This document shows, piece by piece, positions 42,623 to 51,784 of a DNA stretch of 64,000 nt. The notes beneath the pieces were generated by a model. That model saw only the letters and a list, made by a program, of their open reading frames with translations, did no database searches and was not told the DNA's origin. Numbering within the stretch: position 1 is the stretch's first letter; each line of letters opens with the position of its first letter. The stretch is from Bhargavaea beijingensis (GTDB taxonomy: Bacteria > Bacillota > Bacilli > Bacillales_A > Planococcaceae): NCBI RefSeq assembly GCF_900101985.1, contig NZ_FNAR01000004.1, positions 1-64,000 on the forward strand. The letters are read 5' to 3'. The position numbers were made by a program, and so were the translations under genes.

Positions 42623-44890
42623 TCACCCCGCAAGCTTTCTGAGAAGCTCGGCGACGCGGCGCTTGATGTTCCCCCCGGATTCCTGGGCACCGATGCAGAC
42701 CGGGCATCCGGATTCGCACGGGCAATGTTCAACGTGGCCTGCCGTCTGCTCGAGCAGATCCGGCCACATGCCATGGATCCGCTTACTGAGGCCGATGCCG
42801 CCGGGATAGCTGTCATAGACGAAGATTGTCGGCCGCTTGGTATGGACCGCTTTTACCTGAGGGACGACATGGATGTCAGACCGGTCACAACTGACGAACA
42901 ACGGGATAAATGAATGCATCGCGTAAGCCGCTCCTGTCATCGTGTCGGTCAGGTCGGATTCGGTCCAGTCTGCCGGCCGTTCGAACGACAGCCAGGCGGA
43001 AGACGTGTGCATCTCTTCTGCGGGGAGCGTGATCGGCCCGGAACCGATATTGTCATGGGTGTCAAAACGGATCTTCTTGAAGATGGTCGGCATGGCAAGC
43101 ACCGCGATGTCTCCGAATGATTCCGTATGGCCGTTCCGTTCTTCGCATTCGTCTTCCGCGATGACCTTAAGCTCGACCGCCAGGTTGGCATCGGTAAAGT
43201 AGTCCACATCGACTTTGCGCACATACGCTTTCTTTTCTTCCCAATCGAGTTCCTCGACCTGGTATTGGGTGCCCTGGTGGATGTAGATCGCTTCTTCGTG
43301 AAGGAGCGTCATCGCGCTGTACCGGTCCATCTCACCGATGACCGTCGTGTCGCGCGGGACCGATTTGTCGATGATGATGACGTTTTCCTGCGAAGCGGAA
43401 CGCAGGCTGATCTCGCTTGCCGGGAAGCGCTCGCTCATCCAGTGCCATTTGTCTCCGGCCTGGACGAGGATGCCTTCTGACGCCAGGAATGCAAGCAACT
43501 CCTGCACGTCAAATTCGCCGTACTGTTCGTCAAGCGTGAACGGAAGTTCGAACGACGCACATTTCAGGTGGTCCATGAGAATGAGGATATTGTCCGGATG
43601 GATGCGCGCCTCTTCCGGTGATTGGCCGAACAGGTACTCCGGATGGTCGATCACATACTGGTCAAGGGGCAGCGACTGGGCGACATAGATGATGAGCGCC
43701 TCGTCCTGCCGGCGGCCGGCGCGTCCTGCCTGCTGCCAGGCACTCGCGATGTTGCCCGGATAGCCGGTCATGATGCATGCCTGAAGCTGGCCGATGTCCA
43801 CCCCGAGCTCAAGGGCATTCGTCGAGACGACCGTCTTGATGTCGCCGTTACGGAGGCCTTTCTCGATCTCCCGCCGCTCCGACGGCAGATAGCCGCCCCG
43901 GTATCCGCGGATCGTCGTGTCCGACAATTTCTTTTTGGTCATTTCTTTCATATAGGTCACGAGCATCTCGACACGCACCCGGCTTTTTGCGAATACAATG
44001 GTCTGGATGTTCTCCTGGTAAAGCCTGCGGGCAAGGTCGCGCACTTCAAGCACCGCCGACCGGCGGATTCCGAATGTCGGATGTACCACAGGCGGGTTAT
44101 AAAAGATGAAATGCTTTTTACCCGCGGGTGCGCCATTGTCCGCAATCAGTTCCATCTGCCGGTTTGCAAGCGACTCCGCGAGCTCCTTTGGATTGGCGAT
44201 CGTGGCAGACGTACAGATGACGACCGGGTCGCTGCCATAATAGCGCGCAATCCGGATCAGCCTGCGCAGCACATGAGAGACATGGCTGCCAAAGACCCCT
44301 TTATACGTATGAAGCTCGTCGATCACGATATACTTCAGATTTTCGAAAAGCGATACCCACTTTGTGTGGTGAGGCAGGATGCCGGAGTGGAGCATGTCCG
44401 GATTCGTCATGATAATATGTCCGGACTTCCGGACTTTCTGCCGGATGCCCGGGCTGGTATCGCCGTCATACGTGTGGCTGAGGATCTCCTCCCCGCTTTC
44501 CTCGATCAGCCGGTGAAGGTCCGCCATCTGGTCTTGCGCAAGAGCTTTTGTCGGGAACAGATAAAGCGCGCGGGACGACCGGTCTTCTAGCACCGACTGT
44601 AAAACGGGGAGGTGATAGCAGAGCGACTTCCCCGAAGCGGTCGGCGTGACCGCAGTGAACGACTTGCCCGAAAAAGCCAGGTCGAACGCCTCCCTTTGGT
44701 GCGTATAGAGCCGGCTGATCCCCCGCGACTCGAGCGCTTTCCGGATCGATGCATGGAGCCGTTCCGGAAACGGCGCGTATCGCGCCTCCTTTCCCTCGAC
44801 CACCCGGTGATGACGGATCGATTCGCGCATTTCCGGGTCCGACATCCACTCGCTGACCAGCTCGCTGATGGCCTTTTGCTTATTCAGCAC
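42623..44890 (-). CDS. mrfA: Mitomycin-repair helicase MrfA (YprA)
   Basis: A 755-residue DExH helicase. P-loop TPTASGKSLCYHLPV (about residue 82), box VIDELHTYKG, SAT as TSATIANP, and later motifs GVDIGQLQACI and QQAGRAGRR. The C-terminal DUF1998 domain holds a four-Cys zinc site (CPCESGCPVC near residue 725) typical of MrfA. It acts with MrfB to remove mitomycin-C crosslink damage. GTG start (44890) with GGAGGAG upstream. Its start overlaps the yppE-like gene stop by 11 bp, so three genes (yppE-like, mrfA, mrfB) are probably co-transcribed. Confidence 0.93.
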   Translation of the reverse strand: MLNKQKAISELVSEWMSDPEMRESIRHHRVVEGKEARYAPFPERLHASIRKALESRGISRLYTHQREAFDLAFSGKSFTAVTPTASGKSLCYHLPVLQSVLEDRSSRALYLFPTKALAQDQMADLHRLIEESGEEILSHTYDGDTSPGIRQKVRKSGHIIMTNPDMLHSGILPHHTKWVSLFENLKYIVIDELHTYKGVFGSHVSHVLRRLIRIARYYGSDPVVICTSATIANPKELAESLANRQMELIADNGAPAGKKHFIFYNPPVVHPTFGIRRSAVLEVRDLARRLYQENIQTIVFAKSRVRVEMLVTYMKEMTKKKLSDTTIRGYRGGYLPSERREIEKGLRNGDIKTVVSTNALELGVDIGQLQACIMTGYPGNIASAWQQAGRAGRRQDEALIIYVAQSLPLDQYVIDHPEYLFGQSPEEARIHPDNILILMDHLKCASFELPFTLDEQYGEFDVQELLAFLASEGILVQAGDKWHWMSERFPASEISLRSASQENVIIIDKSVPRDTTVIGEMDRYSAMTLLHEEAIYIHQGTQYQVEELDWEEKKAYVRKVDVDYFTDANLAVELKVIAEDECEERNGHTESFGDIAVLAMPTIFKKIRFDTHDNIGSGPITLPAEEMHTSSAWLSFERPADWTESDLTDTMTGAAYAMHSFIPLFVSCDRSDIHVVPQVKAVHTKRPTIFVYDSYPGGIGLSKRIHGMWPDLLEQTAGHVEHCPCESGCPVCIGAQESGGNIKRRVAELLRKLAG

Positions 44891-45248
44891 GATGCGTCTC
44901 CTCCTCCATTGACATCAACATCGTCTTCAGCAAATACTCTGCAGACTGGATTGAATCATAGAAACGCTTTTTTCCGGTTTTCGGATAAAACGACTGGACG
45001 ACAAACTGTGTCATCATTTCAGCCGCGTTTTCAATTTGCGCTTCCCGAACATGTTTCGGGTGTTCTTGCAGGATCCATTCTTTCGATCGGTTCTGCCACT
45101 CGGCAATCAATGAGTGAACTTGGTCAGCGTAGGGCTTCACCTCGCCGAAAAAGTCCGGCTCCCTCTCTTCTTCCCTCATGCGGGCATGACGGGGGCGGCA
45201 TTTGCCGCATTCGTCCAGCAGCTGTGAAGTCAATTCATGAAGTTTCAT
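44880..45248 (-). CDS. yppE: YppE-like protein (DUF1798)
   Basis: A 122-residue all-helical protein of the YppE/DUF1798 family, recognised by its length, its helical pattern (LTSQLLDECGKC, WQNRSKEWILQEHP, NAAEMMTQFVVQSFYPKTG) and its place between recU and yprA as in B. subtilis. The function is not known. Start has AAAAAGGAAG upstream. Overlaps the MrfA gene by 11 bp. Divergent from recU with about 190 bp between them, which contain the two promoters. Confidence 0.82.
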   Translation of the reverse strand: MKLHELTSQLLDECGKCRPRHARMREEEREPDFFGEVKPYADQVHSLIAEWQNRSKEWILQEHPKHVREAQIENAAEMMTQFVVQSFYPKTGKKRFYDSIQSAEYLLKTMLMSMEEETHRAE

Positions 45249-45437
45249 ATATAAGGTCTTCCTTTTTAGTTGGTTTTCTTCATCCTACCAAATATGATAG
45301 TAAGTGACCACCAAGAGGGGAACAGACATTCCTCGGACGGCGACTGTTAAAATAATCCATGCAGGCATCCGCAACCCTGGGCTGCCATAACCCGTCCTAT
45401 GATTGTGGTATGATAGGTGGAATGCGAGGTGAGAAAG

Positions 45438-46043
45438 ATGGCAATTCGCTACCCCGGCGGAAGAAAATATACTCAGGCCGCCAAGCCTGCTGTGAAGTCG
45501 GCGAAAAAAGACTACTCATTCAGCAACAGGGGGAAAACATTGGAGGATGAATTGGACGAGTCCAATGCCTACTATCTCGCAAACGGCATCGCGGTTATCC
45601 ACAAAAAACCCGTACCCGTCCAGATTGTGAAGGTCGACTATCCGTCCCGAAGTGCCGCGGTCATCCGCGAAGCCTACTTCAAAACGCCCTCGACGACCGA
45701 TTACAATGGGATTTACCGTGGCCATCATATTGATTTTGACGCGAAGGAAACCGGAGTCAGTTCCTCCTTTCCGCTGAAAAACATTCACGGACACCAGATC
45801 GAGCATATGCGGAGTGTGACGGATCAGGGAGGCATCGCTTTCCTGATCGTGAAGTTTACAGAAACCGAACGTTATTTTATCGTGCCGTTTGATCTGGTCG
45901 ACCGCGCATGGAAGCGGATGAAAGACGGCGGCCGGAAATCGATTCCGGTTGCCGAACTGGAGGAAGAGGCCGTCGAGTTTCACGCCGGATTCCGGCCAAG
46001 GCTCGACTATCTGGGCGCCATCGCGAAATTAGGCATTTCTTGA
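45438..46043 (+). CDS. recU: Holliday junction resolvase RecU
   Basis: A 201-residue resolvase of the RecU family. It starts MAIRYPGGRKY and contains FSNRGKTLEDELDESNAYY (Glu for metal), STTDYNGIYRGHHIDFDAKET with the Asp-Glu-Lys catalytic triad, and FPLKNIHGHQIEHM. It cleaves four-way junctions with RuvAB and aids chromosome segregation. ATG at 45438 has GAGGTGAGAAAG upstream. Paired with ponA 24 bp downstream, the same two-gene operon as in B. subtilis. Confidence 0.97.
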   Translation: MAIRYPGGRKYTQAAKPAVKSAKKDYSFSNRGKTLEDELDESNAYYLANGIAVIHKKPVPVQIVKVDYPSRSAAVIREAYFKTPSTTDYNGIYRGHHIDFDAKETGVSSSFPLKNIHGHQIEHMRSVTDQGGIAFLIVKFTETERYFIVPFDLVDRAWKRMKDGGRKSIPVAELEEEAVEFHAGFRPRLDYLGAIAKLGIS

Positions 46044-46067
46044 CGCAATAGAAAGAGAGGAAAACCT

Positions 46068-48794
46068 ATGAGTGACCAGATTCAATCACGCTCCGAAAGG
46101 CGAAAACAGCAGGAGCAGGCCCGCAAGACGGACCGCAAAAGCGCCAAAAAACCCGGCAACAATAAGAAACAGCCACTTTGGAAAAAAATCCTCAGAATTG
46201 CCGTTGTTTTGGCGGTCATCGGCTTCGTATTCGGCGCCGGGCTATTCACCTACTATGCAGCGACCTCGCCAAAACTGGACGAAGAGTCACTGAAAGACCC
46301 GCTTGCGTCTGAGCTGTATGTGCAAGGCTCGGATGAACCGCTCCTTACACTCGGTCCAGAAAACAGGGAGTATGTGGAATACGATCACATTCCGCAAATC
46401 ATGGAAGACGCCATTCTCGCCACCGAGGATGTCCGTTTCTACAAGCACCACGGGATGGACCTGTGGCGACTTGGCGGAGCGGTGCTCGCCAACTTCCGCG
46501 ACGGCTTCGGCGCTCAGGGCGCAAGCACAATCTCCCAGCAAGTCGTGAAAAACTCATTTCTCCAGAACGAGAAAACGCTCAAGCGGAAAGCCCAGGAAGC
46601 TTGGCTCGCTTTCCAGCTTGAGCGGAAGTACGAAAAAGAGGAAATCTTCGAGATGTACTTCAACAAGGTTCTGATGACCGACAATATCTATGGCTTCGGT
46701 ACAGCGGCCGAACAGTTCTACGGCAAGGAGCCGGAAGAACTCAAGCTGCATGAAGCGGCCCTTCTCGCAGGGATGCCGCAAAGTCCGAACCGCTATAACC
46801 CGTACCGTCATCCCGAGCGGGCCGAAAAGCGGCGGAATATCGTCCTTGGCCTGATGGTCCAGCACGGCAAAATTTCCCAAGAGCAGGCGGATGCGGCAAA
46901 AGAAGTGCCGGTCACAGAAGGGCTGATTCCGCCCGAGCAGCAGAAACATCACGGCAGCAACAAATATGCTGCATTTGTCGACATGGTGAGGGAAGAACTT
47001 GAAGAACATGACCTCTCCATTGCCGACGGCCTGAAGATTTACACCACGCTGGATCCGGCAGCACAGGAAACCGTCGAATCCACCATCACCCATGAAAAGA
47101 TTCCGGGCGAAGCGTCATCAAGTGCAGTGGTGATCGATACAAAGACCGGCGGTGTCAAGGCGGTTGCCGGACGGCCCGATTATAAACCGCGGGATAAAAA
47201 CCTTGCATTGGTGACCAGCCGTTCCGTAGGGTCGACGATCAAGCCGATCCTGGATTATGGCCCTGCTATCGAATACCTCGGCTGGTCAACCGGCCAAACG
47301 GTAGATGACACGAGCAGAACGTATAAAGGCAGCGACCAGGTGATCCGAAATGCGAACGGCCGCTACCTGGGCAAGATGACGATGCGCAAAGCGCTCTATC
47401 TGTCCCAGAACGTACCGGCTATATCGACATTCGAGGAAGTCGGCGCTGAGAAAGCGGCCGATTTCGCAAAGAAAGTCGGTATCGATGTGGAAAGCCCTAA
47501 TCCATCGTCCGCCTTGGGCGGCGGCGTCGGCGCTTCCCCGCTCCAGATGGCCAGCGCCTATGCGGCATTCGGCAACGGCGGGATGTACACCGAACCATAC
47601 ACGATCACTAAAGTCGTCCTTCGTGACGGCAAGACGGAACGTAATCTCCGCCCGAAACCGGTCAGTGCCATGAAGGACTCCACCGCATACATGATTACGG
47701 ACATTCTGCGTGATGTGGTGAAAAACCCTCAGGGTACAGCATACAGCAATGTGAAATCATATGGTCTAGACGTTGCAGGCAAGACGGGAACGACCAACTA
47801 TGATACGAAAACATTCGAGGAACGATTCAGCGGCCAGAAAATGGCGGTTCCGGACAGCTGGTTTGTCGGCTACACGCCGGAATACTCCATTGCGGTCTGG
47901 ACTGGACATGAGGACTACTACACGCCGCTTACCGAGTGGGAAGAGCGCTGGTTCCCTCAAAAAGCCTTCTCCGAGATTCTTGGAGACCTTGCCCAGCGCG
48001 GAGAGCACTCGTCGTTCAAGAAACCGAAATCTGTCGTGGAAGCGACGATCGAGATCGGCACTGACCCTCTCCGGCTTGCAAGTGACTGGACACCGTCCGA
48101 CCGCAAGAGTACGGAACTGTTCGTCCGGGGCACAGTCCCTGAACGCGTGTCCAAAAAATACGAACCCAAGGAAGAAGAAAAAGAAACGCTGCCGGCACCG
48201 ACCGGACTCAGCGCAGACTATGACGAAGCACAAAACCTCGTCCGCCTCAGCTGGAACCACAAAGGCGGAGAAGATATCGAATTCGCGGTTACCTACAATG
48301 TCGACGGGGGCAGCGCCAAGAACCTGACCACCACTACCGAGAAGACTGCTGCGGCCACCGGAGTCGAACCCGGCAAGACCTATACATTCTCGGTTGTGGC
48401 GAAATCCGGTGAAGCCACCAGCGCCCCTGCTACCGTTTCCATCCAGATCGAGGGCGCCCCTGAAGAGGAGCAACCGGAAGAACCCGAAGAAAATGAACAG
48501 GAACCGGATGAAAACGAGCAGGAGCCGGGTGCAAACGAACCAGAACCGGATGAAGAGGAACAGGGTGACGGCGGCAATGCCGAAAACCCCGGAAACCAAA
48601 ATCCGGGCCCTGGCCAGGGTGACGGGTCCGGCAACCAAGGCAATCCGGACAACGGCCAAGGCGGACAGGACGGTTCAGGCAACCAGGGCGGCGGACAGCA
48701 GCAAAACCCTGGCGGCCAGACCAATCCCGGTAATGGCAATGGCAACGACGGCCAAGCCGATGACGGGAACGGCGAGGAAAACCAGAATCCATAA
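46068..48794 (+). CDS. ponA: Penicillin-binding protein 1A/1B
   Basis: A 908-residue bifunctional peptidoglycan synthase. Short cytoplasmic Lys/Arg-rich N-terminus, membrane anchor at about 43-65, GT51 glycosyltransferase (about 85-260, LATEDVRFYKHHGMD, GASTISQQVVKNSFL), then transpeptidase (about 330-640) with active Ser in SVGSTIKPILDY, SQN as LSQNVPA and KTG as AGKTGTTN. Residues about 700-790 are a fibronectin-type III-like domain, and the tail is an unusually long Glu/Asn/Pro then Gly/Gln/Asn repeat of about 115 residues. ATG has AGAGAGG upstream. Partner of GpsB. Confidence 0.96.
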   Translation: MSDQIQSRSERRKQQEQARKTDRKSAKKPGNNKKQPLWKKILRIAVVLAVIGFVFGAGLFTYYAATSPKLDEESLKDPLASELYVQGSDEPLLTLGPENREYVEYDHIPQIMEDAILATEDVRFYKHHGMDLWRLGGAVLANFRDGFGAQGASTISQQVVKNSFLQNEKTLKRKAQEAWLAFQLERKYEKEEIFEMYFNKVLMTDNIYGFGTAAEQFYGKEPEELKLHEAALLAGMPQSPNRYNPYRHPERAEKRRNIVLGLMVQHGKISQEQADAAKEVPVTEGLIPPEQQKHHGSNKYAAFVDMVREELEEHDLSIADGLKIYTTLDPAAQETVESTITHEKIPGEASSSAVVIDTKTGGVKAVAGRPDYKPRDKNLALVTSRSVGSTIKPILDYGPAIEYLGWSTGQTVDDTSRTYKGSDQVIRNANGRYLGKMTMRKALYLSQNVPAISTFEEVGAEKAADFAKKVGIDVESPNPSSALGGGVGASPLQMASAYAAFGNGGMYTEPYTITKVVLRDGKTERNLRPKPVSAMKDSTAYMITDILRDVVKNPQGTAYSNVKSYGLDVAGKTGTTNYDTKTFEERFSGQKMAVPDSWFVGYTPEYSIAVWTGHEDYYTPLTEWEERWFPQKAFSEILGDLAQRGEHSSFKKPKSVVEATIEIGTDPLRLASDWTPSDRKSTELFVRGTVPERVSKKYEPKEEEKETLPAPTGLSADYDEAQNLVRLSWNHKGGEDIEFAVTYNVDGGSAKNLTTTTEKTAAATGVEPGKTYTFSVVAKSGEATSAPATVSIQIEGAPEEEQPEEPEENEQEPDENEQEPGANEPEPDEEEQGDGGNAENPGNQNPGPGQGDGSGNQGNPDNGQGGQDGSGNQGGGQQQNPGGQTNPGNGNGNDGQADDGNGEENQNP

Positions 48795-48796
48795 TG

Positions 48797-48831
48797 AAAA
48801 CGGCCATGCGGTAAAACGCATGGCCGTTTTT
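48797..48831 (+). terminator. Rho-independent terminator
   Basis: AAAACGGCCATGCG and CGCATGGCCGTTTTT with a 6-nt loop, ending the recU-ponA operon. Confidence 0.95.
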
Positions 48832-48858
48832 CTGTGCATACAACTGGGGTGATTCACT

Positions 48859-48920
48859 TTTCGCAGAGAACACAGGGACCTCTCTTTTCGTGCGTGAACT
48901 TCCCAGTTTCGTACGCGAAC
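48859..48920. repeat. Short copy of the TTCGTACGCGAAC repeat
   Basis: TTCGTGCGTGAAC (48887) and TTCGTACGCGAAC (48908) are 21 bp apart, with a degenerate TTCGCAGAGAAC (48859) 28 bp earlier. Same unit, spacing and partial TTCCCAG/TTCTTTG filler as the array at 38988-39124. It lies between two convergent genes, ponA and nth. Confidence 0.75.
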
Positions 48921-48950
48921 CCATACCCCCCCACTTCCACCCGTCCGACA

Positions 48951-48989
48951 GAAAAACCCGGGATTGCCTGGTCATCGCAATTCCGGGTA
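48951..48989 (-). terminator. Rho-independent terminator
   Basis: On minus, CCCGGAATTGC and GCAATCCCGGG form a stem followed by TTTTTCTG. It ends nth, directly beyond its stop. Confidence 0.82.
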
Positions 48990-48993
48990 GTAT

Positions 48994-49662
48994 TCACTCG
49001 GCGTCTTCCTCTTTTTTATTGAGTCCCATGCGCTTGCGCCCTTCGCGGCACATGTTGAGGATCGGACAGATGCCGCATTCGGGTCCTTTTGCTTTACAGA
49101 AGTAGCGTCCGAAGAAGATCAGCTGATGGTGGGTCTGGGACCATTCATCTTCCGGTGTCCAGCGCATGAGTTTCTGCTCCACTTCAAGCGGGCTGTCTTT
49201 CCAGCGGTTGAGGCCGAGCCGCTTGGAGACCCGTTCCACATGTGTGTCGACGGCAAATGCAGGGACGCCATATGCGACGGAGACGACGACGTTTGCGGTC
49301 TTGCGGCCGACGCCGGGCAGCGTCATGAGGGTGTCCCGATCGTCCGGCACGATGCCGCCGTGCTTCTCGAGCAAGATTTCGCTCATCGCCCGGATGTTTT
49401 TTGCTTTGTTGCGGAACAGGCCGATTGAACGGATGTCGTCTTGAAGCTCTTCCAGGGGCACACCGAGGTAATCTTCCGGACGTTTATACTTTTGGAAGAG
49501 ATCTTTTGTCACCCGGTTGACCAGTGCGTCAGTGCACTGGGCCGATAGCATTGTTGCGACAAGCAACTCGAACGGATTGTCGTGGACGAGCTCGCAGTGC
49601 GCTTCCGGGTACATGTCGGCAATTTCTTCACGGCAAACATTCCATTGGGCTTTCGTCAGCAT
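48994..49662 (-). CDS. nth: Endonuclease III (thymine-glycol DNA glycosylase/AP lyase)
   Basis: A 222-residue DNA glycosylase. The helix-hairpin-helix DNA site is LMTLPGVGRKTANVVVSVA with catalytic Lys, the catalytic Asp is in FAVDTHVERV, and the [4Fe-4S] loop is the canonical Cys-x6-Cys-x2-Cys-x5-Cys in CKAKGPECGICPILNMC. It removes oxidised pyrimidines. Start with AAAGGACATCGAC. In B. subtilis ypoC follows nth; here a repeat element occupies that place. Confidence 0.97.
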   Translation of the reverse strand: MLTKAQWNVCREEIADMYPEAHCELVHDNPFELLVATMLSAQCTDALVNRVTKDLFQKYKRPEDYLGVPLEELQDDIRSIGLFRNKAKNIRAMSEILLEKHGGIVPDDRDTLMTLPGVGRKTANVVVSVAYGVPAFAVDTHVERVSKRLGLNRWKDSPLEVEQKLMRWTPEDEWSQTHHQLIFFGRYFCKAKGPECGICPILNMCREGRKRMGLNKKEEDAE

Positions 49663-49677
49663 GTCGATGTCCTTTCT

Positions 49678-49711
49678 GAAACGGCCGGCTCCCCATTGTG
49701 GGAGCCGGCCG
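49678..49711 (-). terminator. Hairpin between dnaD and nth
   Basis: CGGCCGGCTCCC and GGGAGCCGGCCG, a 12-bp stem with a 6-nt loop, followed on minus by TTTCAG. The T-run is weak, so read-through into nth is plausible. Confidence 0.6.
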
Positions 49712-49728
49712 TCCGGTTATTGTGCCGG

Positions 49729-50442
49729 TCAGTCGCGTTCTTCCAGCCAGTTGTAGAACGGGACTTTCCGGTTGGTTTCGTTGCCGGATGCATGCCGGGG
49801 CTGCTGCTGGGAATGGCCGCGGAAGTTCCGCGCCTCTCCTTCCGCTTCCTGGACGGTCCGGATATTTTTCTTTTTCCACTCGAAAAGGATCCTGTCGATG
49901 TAGCGGAGGCTCACCTTGCGGGCGATCACCGCTTCGCGGAGCGCCGCCTTGATAAGGTCGGCGGAATGGCCGTCCTGGTCAAACCACATGGAAATCGTCT
50001 CGCATTCCATCGGAGATAGAAGCCGACCAAACTCCTGCTCAAACAGGGCAAAAATCTCCCCTTCTTCCGCTTGCCGATTTTCTTCCTCCTGTCCCGAACA
50101 GCCGAGCAGCCGGGCATCGACCAGACGTGTCCAGAGCGGCTGAAGGCTGTAGTTTTCGTTCAGCACGCCGTTTTCATCCATTGTTCGCTCGATCGTCAGG
50201 AATCCTGATTGCATCAGGCGCTGGAGACCGTGGCCGATCTCCTCATCGGACAGTGACATCCTTGCCGAAAGATCCGACGGTCCGGGAAGGCCCTGCCCGC
50301 CTTCTGCAAACGACAACAGCTGCAGGACCAGCAGGGCATCGAGATCCCGGATGCCGAGCTGCTTGTAAGAGCTAAAAAAGAGCTGGGAAATGGAAACATT
50401 CCCCTGCTCAATCCAGATGTGGAGCCGATCCTGACTGTTCAC
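49729..50442 (-). CDS. dnaD: Replication initiation protein DnaD
   Basis: A 237-residue primosomal protein. N-terminal winged-helix DnaD domain (about 5-100, LFFSSYKQLGIRDLDALLVLQLL and SDEEIGHGLQRLMQSGFL) and C-terminal DnaD/DnaB2 domain (about 130-205, FEQEFGRLLSPMECETISMW, AVIARKVSLRYIDRIL), with a basic tail. It loads the helicase with DnaB and DnaI and is essential in B. subtilis. GTG at 50442 is chosen from GGAGG eight bases upstream; longer frames are unsupported. Downstream of asnS, as in B. subtilis. Confidence 0.94.
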   Translation of the reverse strand: MNSQDRLHIWIEQGNVSISQLFFSSYKQLGIRDLDALLVLQLLSFAEGGQGLPGPSDLSARMSLSDEEIGHGLQRLMQSGFLTIERTMDENGVLNENYSLQPLWTRLVDARLLGCSGQEEENRQAEEGEIFALFEQEFGRLLSPMECETISMWFDQDGHSADLIKAALREAVIARKVSLRYIDRILFEWKKKNIRTVQEAEGEARNFRGHSQQQPRHASGNETNRKVPFYNWLEERD

Positions 50443-50465
50443 CGAATCAACCTCCTTCATCTTCA

Positions 50466-51761
50466 TCATGGGTAGAGCCTGTTCAGAAGACGCGGGAACG
50501 GAATTGCTTCGCGTACGTGTTCTGCACCGGAGATCCATGCGACCGTCCGCTCGAGCCCGAGACCGAAACCGGAGTGCGGTACGGAGCCCTGCTTGCGGAG
50601 TTCGAGATACCATGCGTATGCTTCGGGATCAAGCTGATGCTCTTCGATCCGCTGTTTCAGAAGGTCATAGTCATGGATCCGCTCGGAACCTCCGATGATT
50701 TCACCGTAGCCTTCCGGCGCAATCAGGTCTGCGCAAAGTACAACATCATCACGGTCCGGATGTGGCTGCATGTAGAAAGGCTTGATTGCCGTCGGGTAAT
50801 TCACGATGAATACAGGTTTGTCATAATGTTCGGCGATGGCTGTTTCGTGCGGTGCGCCGAAGTCATCCCCCCATTGGATGTCATCGAAGCCTTTTTCATG
50901 AAGGAATTCGATTGCGTCATCGTAAGTGATCCGCGGGAATGGCGCTCGGATTTTCTCGAGTTGGGACGTGTCGCGGCCGAGCACGCCGAGTTCAAGCCGG
51001 CAGTTTTTCAGCACGGATTGGACAATGTGCTCGATATACTGCTCCTGGACCTCGAGACTTTCCTCGTGTTCCGTGAATGCCATTTCCGGTTCCATCATCC
51101 AGAATTCGATCAGGTGGCGGCGGGTCTTTGACTTTTCCGCACGGAATGTCGGTCCGAATGAGAAGACCTTGCCCAGCGCCATCGCTGCTGCTTCCAGATG
51201 CAGCTGTCCGGACTGGGACAGGAATGCGTCTTCTTCAAAATATTTGGTGTGGAACAGTTCGGATGTGCCTTCCGGCGATGAACCCGTCAAAATCGGCGGG
51301 TCGATTTTCACGAATCCGCGGTCATTGAAGAATTCATACGTCGCGCGGATGATTTCGTTCCGGATTTTCATGATGGCATGCTGCTTCTTGGAACGGAGCC
51401 AGAAGTGGCGGTTGTCCATCAGGAATTCGGTACCGTGTTCTTTCGGGGTGATCGGGTAGTCTTCCGCTTCTCCGATCACTTCGATGCCTGAAACCTGAAG
51501 CTCGTATCCAAATGCGGATCGCTCGTCTTCGACGACTGTGCCGGTCACGTACATCGACGTTTCCTGGTGGATCGATTTCGCTGTGCCGAACACGTCATCC
51601 GGAACATCCGCCTTGACGACGACGCCCTGGACGAAGCCGGAACCGTCGCGGAGCTGAAGAAAAGCGATCTTCCCGCTCGAGCGCTTGTTCGCGAGCCAGC
51701 AGCCGATGCGGACTGTTTCCCCGACATGCTGCGGCATTTCTTTGATCATGATTTTATCCAT
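50466..51761 (-). CDS. asnS: Asparaginyl-tRNA synthetase
   Basis: A 431-residue class IIb aminoacyl-tRNA synthetase. N-terminal OB-fold anticodon-binding domain (about 15-105), then the class II core with [25 protein letters not shown] (motif 2) and [13 protein letters not shown] (motif 3). The overall length and the ending [22 protein letters not shown] indicate AsnS rather than AspS. ATG is preceded by GGAGG. First gene of the asnS-dnaD-nth cluster, 24 bp before dnaD. Confidence 0.96.
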   Translation of the reverse strand: MDKIMIKEMPQHVGETVRIGCWLANKRSSGKIAFLQLRDGSGFVQGVVVKADVPDDVFGTAKSIHQETSMYVTGTVVEDERSAFGYELQVSGIEVIGEAEDYPITPKEHGTEFLMDNRHFWLRSKKQHAIMKIRNEIIRATYEFFNDRGFVKIDPPILTGSSPEGTSELFHTKYFEEDAFLSQSGQLHLEAAAMALGKVFSFGPTFRAEKSKTRRHLIEFWMMEPEMAFTEHEESLEVQEQYIEHIVQSVLKNCRLELGVLGRDTSQLEKIRAPFPRITYDDAIEFLHEKGFDDIQWGDDFGAPHETAIAEHYDKPVFIVNYPTAIKPFYMQPHPDRDDVVLCADLIAPEGYGEIIGGSERIHDYDLLKQRIEEHQLDPEAYAWYLELRKQGSVPHSGFGLGLERTVAWISGAEHVREAIPFPRLLNRLYP

Positions 51762-51784
51762 AAAGAAAACCTCCGATTATCGTT

